Source of the DNA: Clostridia bacterium
Lineage (GTDB): Bacteria > Bacillota > Clostridia > Acetivibrionales > DSM-27016
Assembly (NCBI GenBank): GCA_026414765.1
Contig: JAOAIJ010000039.1
Location: 98,358 to 162,357 of the forward strand
Direction of reading: 5' to 3'
Length of the DNA: 64,000 bases
Numbering within the stretch: the stretch's first letter is position 1; the number at the start of each line of letters is the position of its first letter. Under the pieces are notes generated by a model that saw nothing but the letters and a program-made list of their open reading frames with translations, had not been told where the DNA came from and did not search any database. Below, piece after piece: positions 35,706 through 47,700 of this stretch. The position numbers and the translations under genes were made by a program.

Positions 35706-38700
35706 ATGTTAAATGTATTATTCAATTATGCTAACGGCTATATCGCTGTTCCGGTGATACTAGCTTGTAAGACCCACGGCCTTTTTAAGAAATTGGATCT
35801 GGAAAAACCTGTTTTATTCACTGATCTTGTCAAGGAACTGCAGGCTAATAGCGGCTACCTACGTGTAGCGTTACATATATTGGAGTCCTTAAACTGGATA
35901 CTAAGAAATGACAATGATGAATACTTGCTGACCCCCGAAGCCTATATTCACCTGGAAATTCCCGAAACTATTATAGAATTAATGTCTTTTCCAATGAAAG
36001 ATTATCTCAATAAAAACCAGAAGAAATACAGGCTCAGAAAATGGATTGAATTGTCTAGCCGTGGCTGGGATACTGACAACCCAATGCTGGCAAATTTTCT
36101 TGACGGTATGCTGGTTATTCCGCTGCTGTCTGCCCTAAAAGATAATAATCTGTTAAACAGCCCGGAAAATCAGAAAATACTATTGTCTTCAGAACTAAAT
36201 CCTGTTGCCCGTAAGGAGATTATTGAGTTATTTATAAATAAAGGCTGGATTTCTCAAAAAGATGGCTCTATCTGTTATACAGATGAGGGCTGTTTTATTA
36301 TGGACAGAATTTTTATCACAGCCATAGAGGCTTCATACAAACCGGTGCTGAATAATATATCGAAAATCATCTTTGGAGATTGTAAAGGCGTTATTGAACA
36401 GGACCTGTCCAAAAACGGAATGCATGCAGGCTATACCTTAAATATAATAAGAAGCGCATTTCAAGATGAAAAGTACTTTTCCGATCTGGAGGAAATCATC
36501 CTATCGATATTTAACCGCAAACCCTTCACAGAACAGCCGAAATATGTAGTGGATATGGGCTGCGGGGATGGAAGGCTGCTCAAAAAAATATATGAGGTTA
36601 TTAAGAATAAATCCTTACGTGGTAAAGTCCTCCATGAACACCCTGTCAAACTCATAGGAATAGATATTAACGAAAAGGCCTTGGAAGAAACGGTCCACAC
36701 CCTGAAAGATATTGACCATATTGTGTTAAAAGGAGATATCGGTGAGCCTGAAAAGGTGATAGTTGATTTGAAAAATATTGGCGCCCAGGATGCGGAAAGT
36801 ATCTTGTATGTAAGGTCTTTCTTGGCTCATGACCGCCGGTATATACCGCCCTCAGATGATCTGGAAGCTATTGCCCGCTCAAATACCTTCTCAAAAGCTG
36901 TGCATGTGGATGAGGATGGTAATGAGATACCTTCCTCCTTTGTGGTACAAAGCCTTGTAGAAAGTTTTAAACAGTGGGTGAAGGTTACTGGCAGGCATGG
37001 CCTTTTAATTCTGGAAGAACATTGTTTGGAACCTAAAATATTGAGGCAGTTTGTAGATAGGTGCGAAAGCTTGCACTTTGATGCTTTACACAGGCTTTCA
37101 AGGCAGCCGCTGGTAGAAGCCGAGCAATTCTTAATGGCAGCAGCAGAAGCAGGTTTATTTCCCAACCAGGATTTTTTTAGGAAGTACCCCAGGGACTTGT
37201 CCTTTAGCCGGTTTACGCTTAACCATTTTGAGTGCAGGGAGTATAGCATACGGTATATGCAGGAAAGAGATTTGCCAGCCCTGGAAGAGCTGGAAAAACA
37301 GTGCTGGGAGCCAGACATGCAGGTGAGTATTTCAGGTTTGAAAAAACGTTGGCAGATATATCCTCAGGGACAACTGGTGCTCGAAATGAATAATAAGGTG
37401 GTAGGCGTTATTTATTCACGGCGCATTACCAGTTTAGAGACTTTAAGAAATACTTCTTTTGAAGACGGAGACAAACTTCACAGGAAGGATGGGGCTACTG
37501 TTCAATTGCTGGCTGTAAACATTCTGCCTGAGTTGCAGCATCAGAATTTGGGCGACCAGCTGCTGGAATTCATGCTGCAGCGGTGCAGCTTTATTAACGG
37601 GATTCATTCAGTGGTAGCCGTCACGAGATGTAAAGATTATTACCGTCACAGCAACCTCACCATACAGGAGTATATCAGCCTCAGAAACGGGCAGGGAAGA
37701 TTGTCTGATACCATACTGCGGTTTCATGAATTACATGGCGCACAGGTTAGAGGGCTGCTACCCAATTACCGTATCCAGGATACAAAAAACCAGGGCTGTG
37801 GCGTACTGGTAGAATATTACATACTAAACAGGCGGCGCAATGAAATTCAAGTCGAGGGCGGATATCAGGAAAAAGGTGTCGGAGTATCGGCCGGCGATAA
37901 GACCAAGATTTTGAAAGATTTCGTGGTAAAATCCATAAATGCCGTTCTGGGCAAGACAAAAGAAGAGGAATTTGCCTTAGATCGCCCGTTAATGGAAATG
38001 GGACTGGATTCGACAGATTTACTGGAGTTGAATGAACAGATCAGCTCAAAGTACCAAATCCATCTCGAACCGGCCTTTTTCTTCAAGTATCGTACAGCTG
38101 AGAGTATCATTGCTTATCTGCTGGAAAGAGTTTATCCGGAAGAAGTGGAAGAGGTAACGGAAAACAGGGAAATTACCATTGCTGGACTGGATAAACAAAA
38201 AGGTCGCTGTGAAACGAAGGAAGCTGATAATTTTATGGCAAATCCAGCTCCCTCGAAGAAAGACATTGCCATCATCGGGATTGCCTGCCGGCTTCCGGGA
38301 GGAGTCAGAAATAAAGAACAGCTGTGGGAACTACTGGCAGAAGGGCGTGATGCCATTGGCAACCTGCCGGAACAAAGGCTTAACTGGCCTGACAATATTG
38401 ATATCCACAGTAGTCACAAAGGCATAAACAGGGTAGGGCTCTTAAATGAAATCACCGGTTTTGATTCGGCTTTTTTCCGTATTTCTCCTAAAGATGCTGA
38501 GTTAATGGACCCACAACAACGGATATTGCTGGAGTTAAGCTGGGAATGCCTGGAGACAGCCGGATACCCGGCCAAGGCTTTATTTGGCAGCAAGACAGGC
38601 GTCTTTATTGGTGCCAGCGGTTCTGATTACAATAACAGGCTAATAGAGAGGGGTACGCAAGAGATAGAAGCCCATTACGGCGTAGGAATTTCAATGTCTA

Positions 38701-41700
38701 TCCTGGCAAACCGGATTTCATATTTTTATGATTTCAACGGTCCAAGCCTTCAAATTGACACTGCCTGCTCAAGTTCTTTAGTAGCCGTTCACGAAGCGGT
38801 AAAATCACTGCAGGCCGGTGAGTGTGGACAGGCTTTGGTAAGCGGTATCAATATCATATGCCATCCGGCAAACAGCATTGCATACTATAAAGCTGGGATG
38901 CTGTCCAAAGACGGGCGCTGCAAAACCTTTGACAAAGAGGCAAACGGTTATGTACGGGGTGAGGGTGCGGTAATGCTGCTGCTGAAACCATTGGAGCAGG
39001 CACTTTCAGACCAGGATTCTGTATTTGCCGTGATTAAAGGCTCGGCTGTCAACCATGGCGGGCAGGCAAGCGGACTTACTGTGCCCAATCCTGACAAACA
39101 AGCGGATTTACTGATTGAAGCGTATAAAACTACCGGTATCGAACCTGAGACTGTAGGATATATCGAAGCCCATGGGACAGGCACCCCATTAGGAGATCCG
39201 ATAGAGATAAATGGGTTAAAGGGTGCTTTTTCGAAGCTTTCAAAAGCAAAAGCCGGAATACCGGAGCCATACTGTGGCCTGGGCTCCATCAAGACAAATA
39301 TTGGACATCTGGAAGCTGCCGCAGGCATAGCCGGCCTTTTAAAAGTAGTATTAAGCATGCAGTATAAAATGATACCTGCTTCCCTGAATTTCAATGAAAT
39401 AAATCCGCATATCAGTCTGGACAAAACACCTTTTTATATCATAAATAAAAACCAGCCCTGGCAGATGCCGGATAACCATTCATTGAGAAGAGCGGGAGTG
39501 AGCAGCTTTGGATCGGGAGGCACAAATGCCCACGTTGTCCTTGAGGAAGCGCCTGTTATAAGAAGGCAGCCCAGTAAGAGCTTACCGGGCTATATAATCT
39601 GTTTATCCGCCAAAACAGAGGAAGCATTGCGGCAAAAAGAGCGGGATCTGGCTCTTTGGCTGGAAAAGGAAGGACAGCAATACGAACTTGCGGATATCAG
39701 CGCTGCTTTGCTTTTTGGCAGGGAACATTTCAATATAAGAGCCGCCTATGTAGCAGGCGGTATTGGGGAAATCCGGGAAAAGCTAAAAGAAGTACTGGAA
39801 AAAGGTGATGCAGAAGGATATTTCAGAGACGTCAATCCCAAAAAGAAAAAGCAGCCTCAGCCTGTTTATGAGGAGTTAGGGCGGACAATTTCCCAAGAGC
39901 TGCTGCTTGGAAGGGAAATGTGCAGGCAGGAGTATGAGGGTAAGCTCATAGTGTTGGCAGAATTGTATGTGAAGGGCTATAATCCCGATTGGCAAGCTAT
40001 ATCCACTGAATACAAAACGCTCCGCATCAGTTTGCCGACCTATCCCTTTGAAAGGGGATACTATTGGATACCACAGGCTGAAATGATAAATGAGCCCTCT
40101 GATAAAGCAGGCCGGAAGAAGGATTCAGCTCCAGAAACACAAGAACTTCATAAGCTGATGACCTTTGAAGAATTTTGGCAGGAAAAAGCCTTACCGGAAA
40201 TATCCCCGGTAGATTTCAAAACACTGGTCTGCTTCCTATCAAGACCGGAGAACCAGCAAACGGTCGAGAAAACTATGCAAAAGCTTAGTCCCAAGACTAA
40301 AGTGATCTTTATTGCACAGGACGGAACTTTTGCCGGGCAGGATAAGCAAAGGTACAGCGTTGACAAAACCGGAATCGGCGGATATACGGAAGCTTTCCGG
40401 AGTATTGTGGAAGGGTCCGGCACTGCGGATGCTGTGCTCTATCTCTGGCCTCTTGAAGACCGGAATTGTATTTCGGATTATTACATAATTGTCTATATTC
40501 TGCAAGCGCTATCCAGGGCGAAATTGAAAACGCAACGGTTAATATTGGCGGGCCAGTTTGGGAATGCTCTGGAACGTTGTTACCTGGAATCCTGGATTGG
40601 CTTTGAACGGTCTTTGCGACTGGTTTTGCCGGATACTCAAATAGCAGTGGTCTATGGTGAAAACAGCGGCCAGAACACCGAAAGCGTCATTCAGGATTGG
40701 TTGCCGAGGCTTTTGAGCGAACTCGGGTCTCAGAAAATGCAGAGTAGCTGTTATCAAGCCGGAAAACGGCATATTTGCCAGATCAAACCTACAACGCTTG
40801 AACCAGGTGACAGCCTGGTGAAGCCGGGAGGCACCTATCTGATTACCGGAGGGTGCGGCAGACTTGGATTCCTGGCAGCGGAGCATCTTGCCAAAACCTG
40901 CACTGTAAAGCTGATTTTGATCGGACGTTCTTTAAACGACGCTGATAAGCAAGCTAAACTCAAAGACCTCGAAGCCTACGGGAGCCAGGCCATATATTTG
41001 CAAGCCGATGTAAGCGATCCCGACCGGATGAAAGAAGGATTGAGTCGCGCAAGGGAACGTTTCGGAGAGATCAATGGAGTTATTCATGCAGCGGGCATAG
41101 AGGGTAGGAAGAGCATCCTTGATACAGAGTACCGGAGTTTCCAGCAGGTGCTTGAACCAAAGATTAAAGGAACCTTGGTGCTTGATGAGATATTACGGGA
41201 AGAAGCTCTGGATTTTATCTGTTATTTTTCATCCTCCTCGGCAGTTTTAGGAGATTTCGGCTCTTGTAATTATGCTGTGGGCAACCGCTTCCAAATGGCC
41301 TATGCTCATTATCGCAATCAACTCAAAAGTCAGGGAGAACTGCATGGTAAAACTGTTGTGATCAATTGGCCACTCTGGAAAGATGGCGGTATAAAGCTCG
41401 GAGAAGAAGAAAATGCCGGAATGTATCTTAAGTCCAGTGGTCAAAGCTATCTGGAGACAAGGGAAGGGCTAAGTGCATTTGACCGCATTTTAAGCCAGAA
41501 TAAAACCCAGCATTTAGTGATAGTAGGCCAACCCAGCCGTGTTCAACGTTTCTTGGGCCTGGGTCAGCAGCAACCGGTGAAAGATGCCCATAAAGCTGCC
41601 AGTATCCCGGGTAGAGGCCGACGCCCGGAAATGAAGGGAATGAACCTGGAACAATGCCTGGAATGGGATATTAAAGAGCAGATCAGTAAGTTGCTAAAAA

Positions 41701-44700
41701 CCTCGCGGGATAAGCTATATGTTGGAGCCAACTTAGCAGACTTTGGATTCGATTCCATCAGTTTAGCCGAAATGGCAAAGCTGCTGACAGCTCATTATGG
41801 AATAGAAATAACCCCAGCCCTGTTTTTTGGGCATTCAACTATAGAAAAATTAATTCAATATTTTGCAGATCAACACCAGCAAGCTGTAATGGAATTTTAT
41901 CGGGAAGATGTTGTTGAGCAGACCGTAGAGACAATAACACCGATGTCAATGCCACTTCCTAAATGGCAGCTAACCGGAAAATTCAGATTTAAGCTGGGCA
42001 AGTCCGGGCAAAGTACTCCGGAACCAATTGCAATTATCGGAATAAGCGGGCGGTTTCCTGAGGCTCGGAATGTCGATGAAATGTGGCGCATTCTGAGCGA
42101 AGGGCGGGAAGTGGTAAAAGAAATTCCTTCAGAGCGGTTCGATTGGAGGCAATATTACGGAGATCCTACCAAAGAAGCTGGAAAAACCAATTGTAAATGG
42201 TGCGGTTGTATTCCGGGGGTAAGTGAATTTGATCCCATGTTTTTTGAGATATCGCCCCGTGAAGCGGCGGGCATGGATCCTCGGCAGCGGCTGTTACTCC
42301 AGGAAGCCTGGAAGGCCTTGGAGGATGCAGGGTATGGAGCAAAACATATTAAGAATAACAGAATCGGGATGTTTGTGGGAGTAGAACAGGGGGATTATCA
42401 ATCGCTCCATAAAGAAAAGGGCAGCATCACTTTTAACAATAACGCAATTTTAGCAGCGCGTTTAGCATATTTCCTGAATCTGAACGGGCCTGTAATGGCA
42501 ATTGATACTGCTTGCTCATCCGGTTTAGTTGCAGTACATCAAGCTTGTATGAGCTTGCGCAATTACGAGAGCGATACCATGATAGCCGCGGGAGTCAATT
42601 TGCTGCTGACTCCGGAGCTTTATCTGCAGATGAGCGGGGCCGGGATGCTGTCTGACGACGGCAAATGCTATGTGTTTGACAAACGAGCTAATGGGATAGT
42701 TCCCGGTGAAGCAGTAGCGGTAGTAGTGCTGAAACGGTTATCTCAGGCAATAACCGATGGTGACCCGATTTACGCCGTGATTAAAGGATGTGGAATCAAT
42801 TATGACGGAAAAACCAACGGAATAACAGCTCCCAGCGGGGTAGCGCAAACCAGACTGGTGAAAGAAGTATATGACAAATACCGTGTTAATCCTGAAGAGA
42901 TAGAATATATTGTGACTCATGGAACCGGAACCAGGTTAGGCGATCCGGTCGAGATCAATGCTTTATATGATGCTTTTAAAGACTATACTCAAAAACAGCA
43001 TTATTGTGCCATTACTTCAACCAAGACCAATTTCGGGCATACTCTTGCCGCTTCAGGAATAGTCAGCCTGATTAGTCTCGTACAAGCTCTTAGCCATGAG
43101 ACAATTCCTGCCAGTCTACACTGTGAAATTGAAAATGACTATATTAAGTGGAGGGAAAGCCCTTTCTATGTAAGCAAAACGGCTAAGCCCTGGCCAAAGG
43201 AAGGTAGAAAAACACGGACCGGTGCAGTAAGTGCTTTCGGAATGAGTGGAACAAACGCCCATGCAGTGCTACAGAGCTATTCTCAGGAGGAACCCTGTGT
43301 ATATCCGGAGCAGCCTCCGTACTTCCTGCTTGCGTTTTCAGCGAAGACCAGGGAGGCTTTGCAAGAAAAAGTCCGGGATATGATCGCTGTGTTACAAAGT
43401 AGGGATCTACAGGAGAAGGATTTGCTCCGGGTCAGCTACACCTTGCTGGAAGGCCGGCAGCATTTTAGCTGCCGCTTGGCAGTTGTGGTCCGGGACAGGG
43501 AAGATGCTGTATATGTATTGGAGCAGGCAGAGAGTATGGAGAAATTGCCCAATCTGTTTCAGGGAAATGTTTCCCGGGACTTTACGGAACAAACAGCAAT
43601 GCGGCAGTGTGCTCAAGACCTGCTAAAGCAGGGCTTGACCCTGCAAAAGGATAGGAATAAATATAAGGAAGTACTTTATGCCTTGGCAGATCTTTATTGT
43701 CAAGGCTATGAAGTCCCGTGGAACCAGCTGTACGGCGGTATGAAGCTTAGCCGTATTCATCTGCCTACTTATCCGTTTGCCAGGGAACATTATTGGGCAT
43801 CCAGGACCGGGACTGAGTCTGCAGATAATGGAAGGGCATCAACATCAGCTCCTAAAAACCTTTTACAACCACTAACCACAGCATGGACGGCTTTGTGCAA
43901 AATACCTGACAAACCCTGTGGGATTTCGTTACGGCCTGCATCAGACGAAATAATTCCGTCTGTTAGACCAATTAATCAAGCCCATCAATCATCCGCACTG
44001 CTGCCGGAGGGTGTGTCATTCCTGCAACCGGGAGCCGGCAGCGAATCCGAATCTGCGAATTATAGCCAAACAACCGTGTCAGTAGAATCACTACAGGAAG
44101 AGCTTGCAGCCAGTCTGGCGGAAGCTTTGTATATGGAGTGCCGTGATGTGGACTTGGATAAAAAATTTATCGATATGGGACTGGATTCGGGAATAGGGGT
44201 GGAATGGATACGGACAATAAACAAACGCTATGGTATTTCTATTTCGGCAACCAAAGTCTATGAGTATCCGAGTATTTTTGAATTTGCAGGATTCCTGGAA
44301 AAGGAATTGAATAAGTTTGGTCAAGCCCATCAATCATTCGCACTGCCGTCATCGAATATCTCATTGTCACAATTGTCAGATGCCGAAGAATCCGAATTTG
44401 CGAATTACAGCCAAACAACCGTGTCGGTAGAGTTACTGCAGGAAGAGCTGGCAGCCAGTCTGGCCGAAGCTTTGTATATGGAGTGTCGTGATGTGGACTT
44501 GGATAATAAATTTATCGATATGGGACTGGATTCGGTAATAGGGGTGGAATGGATACGGACAATCAACAAACGGTACGGTACTTCTATTTCAGCAACCAAA
44601 GTCTATGAGTATCCGAATATTTTTGAATTTGCCCGATTCCTGGAAAAGGAATTGAAAAAAAGTGGTGAAGGGTTGATGTATAGGCCTTATGAACCTACCC

Positions 44701-47700
44701 CCGCAATTACAGGTACATCACAGGGAATCGAAGTAAATCCCGGGGATGTAAGAAAAGAACCGGTAAATGTAAAAAAAATGCCGGAGCATGCCTGGAAAAG
44801 CTATTCTTCATGTACATCCAAGTATGATGAAGCTGTCGCCATTGTGGGGATGTCGGGAAGATACCCTGATGCCGGCAACCTGGAGCAATACTGGAATAAC
44901 CTGGTTGACGCCAGAAATTCTATCCGTGAGATTCCAGAATACCGTTGGGATGTGAGTAAATATTATGATCCACATCCTCTTCAAAAAGGCAAAATTTACT
45001 GCAAATGGCTTGGGTTATTAGAAGATATAGAATATTTCGATCCGCTATTCTTTAATATTCCCCCTACAGAGGCAGAAATCATGGATCCACAACACCGTAT
45101 TTTTTTACAGGAAGGATATAAGGCGTTTGAAGATGCGGGCTATAGCCGCCAATCGCTAAGCAACAGAAAATGCGGTGTATATCTTGGAATTATGAGCAAT
45201 GAGTACGGTATGATGCTATATAAAAACCAGGTCGGAATAACTAACATAACCGGTAACAGTTACGCTATCGGAGCAGCTCGTATTCCTTATTTCCTTAATC
45301 TTAAAGGACCGGCCATTCCTATTGATACAGCCTGTTCTTCATCACTGGTAGCTACGCATTTAGCGTGCCGGGCCTTACTAAACAGGGAAATCGATATGGC
45401 CTTGGTTGGTGGTGTAAGCGTGTACCTAGGACCGGAATCATATATCGGTATGTGTGCCGCCGGGATGTTATCACCTGAAGGACAATGCAAAACCTTTGAC
45501 AATGGTGCAGATGGTTTTGTGCCGGGTGAAGGCGTTGGAGCATTGGTGCTGAAACGGTTAAAAGATGCTGAAGCTGACCGTGACTCCATATATGGTGTTA
45601 TTATCGGCTCGGGGATTAACCAGGATGGTAAGACAAACGGAATTACTGCTCCCAGTGTGAGCAGCCAGATTGAACTGGAAAGGGAGATATATGAAAAATT
45701 TGATATTCACCCTGATAGTATTAGTTACGTAGAAATGCACGGGACGGGAACCAAGCTGGGAGATCCGATTGAACTGGAAGCATTAGCAACAGTTTTTACG
45801 GAAAAGACAAATCAGAAGAATTATTGTGCCATAGGATCTGTCAAAAGCAATATAGGTCATACTTCGGCAGCGGCCGGTATAGCAGGCATCCAAAAGGTGC
45901 TGCTTTGTATGAAGCACAGGAAGCTGGTTCCGACAATGAATTTTAAAAACCCGAATGAGCACTTCAATTTCGAAGAGTCTCCGTTTTATGTGAATACCGA
46001 ATTAAAATCATGGGAAGTCGGTTCAGGGAATGCCCGGCGTGCTGCTGTGAGTTCCTTTGGATTCAGCGGAACCAATGCCCACATTGTTATCGAAGAATAC
46101 CGGCCTAACGACTGTACAGCAAGGACACCGGTTTCAATCAACATAAACAACCCGGTACTGTTTGTACTGTCTGCTAAAAGTGAAGAACAGCTAAAAATCT
46201 ATGCAGGGTCCATGAAGAATTTCATTGAATCACATAAGGACCTTAACCCGGCAGACATGGCCTATACCCTGCAGGTAGGACGTGAGGCGATGGACTGTCG
46301 CCTGGCCTTTTTGGCAGATACCATAGAGACAATAGTCAAAATGCTGGAAGGATTCATTAATAACAGTACAGCAACGGGAGTTCTGACTTCCCGGATAAAG
46401 AAGGATAGGGAAGGAGTATCGGTCTTTGAAGAGGATGAAGACGCGAAAGTCCTGCTCCAAACCTGGGTTCAAAAGAAAAAACTAAGAAAAATAGCGGAAT
46501 TATGGGTGAAAGGTTTAAAACTTGATTGGAATCAACTCTATAATGATATCAAACCGTGCCGGATCAGTTTGCCGGCCTATCCGTTCGCCAGGGAACGTTA
46601 CTGGGCGCTCAAGACAGGGGATGGATCTGAAGGCAGCAGTACCAGCCTTAATTCGGCAGAGGCTGTCAACTCTTTGGCTACCCAAAAAGTAATTCTTATA
46701 AAAGACTGGCAGCGAAAACCGGTATCAACCGGAACTGATGCACAAGCAGGCTTGGTAGTTGTTTTGGGAACAGATGCAACCGCGAAGCTTGCGTCGGCTT
46801 TGTTTGAAGATACGGAAGTAATCCGGGTGATTCAGGTTATTCATGGCGGGAGTCATTCATCTGAGTGGATATCTGCAGATTTTTACTCTGTCGCCTCAGG
46901 TGAAAGGCTTTATCAACATATAAAAAATAAACAAAAAAATCAAAAGTTGCTCGGTATTATTGATATTACAGCCTATGACAGCAGGTATGAACAATCTGCA
47001 GCCGTAGAGTCCGGGAAGATAGCATTTCTCCAAAAATTAATCGAGCATGACTGCAATGAGGGTTATTTCCTTTTGCAGGTCACACATAAAATAAATGATT
47101 TTCACATAGCAAAAACAACAATGCAAGGCGCCCGGCTGGCTGGGCTATACCGGATGCTAGGAGTTGAGTATAAGAGAATTGAGTCCATGACTATGGACAG
47201 CGATTGTTCACTCCAGGACCATGGTAAGCTGGCGAAGCAGATTCAAGATGAGTTTTTTAGCAGAAACAAAAACCTCACTGAATGCTGTTACCGGAATGCT
47301 GACCGGTATGAACCCCGGTTAAAGGTTATTAAGACTGATGAAGACATGCAGAAGAGCCTTTATACTCCGGAAAAGTATGATGACAATGATGTTATCATAA
47401 TCACAGGAGGATCCCGTGGAATTGGTGCATCCATTGCAGAGCATGTCGTTTCTCAGGGAGTAAAAAATCTTGTAATAATTGGAAAAGAAGAATTACCAAA
47501 TCAGTCTGATTGGAAAAATATACTGGAAAACAAAGGGATACCGGAGATTGAAGAGAAGCTCAAGCGCATGCAGTTCCTCGTTGAGAAAGGGGTAAAAGTC
47601 CATTATTACAGTACGCCTTTAACCGATCAAGCTGGAATAAGCGCCATGGTGGAGAAAATCCATCATGACCTGGGACCGGTCACAGGTGTTATCCACTGCG

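Noticed and set aside
38948..39424. Long minus-strand open frame inside the PKS1 KS
   Set aside because: Shadow frame opposite a conserved KS domain with no ribosome site or recognisable product. The same applies to other antisense frames in the PKS genes.
41820..41870. GHST motif resembling an acyltransferase GHSxG nucleophile
   Set aside because: It is FFGHSTIEKLIQYF in the third helix region of an ACP, not in an AT domain. No AT was found anywhere in either PKS.
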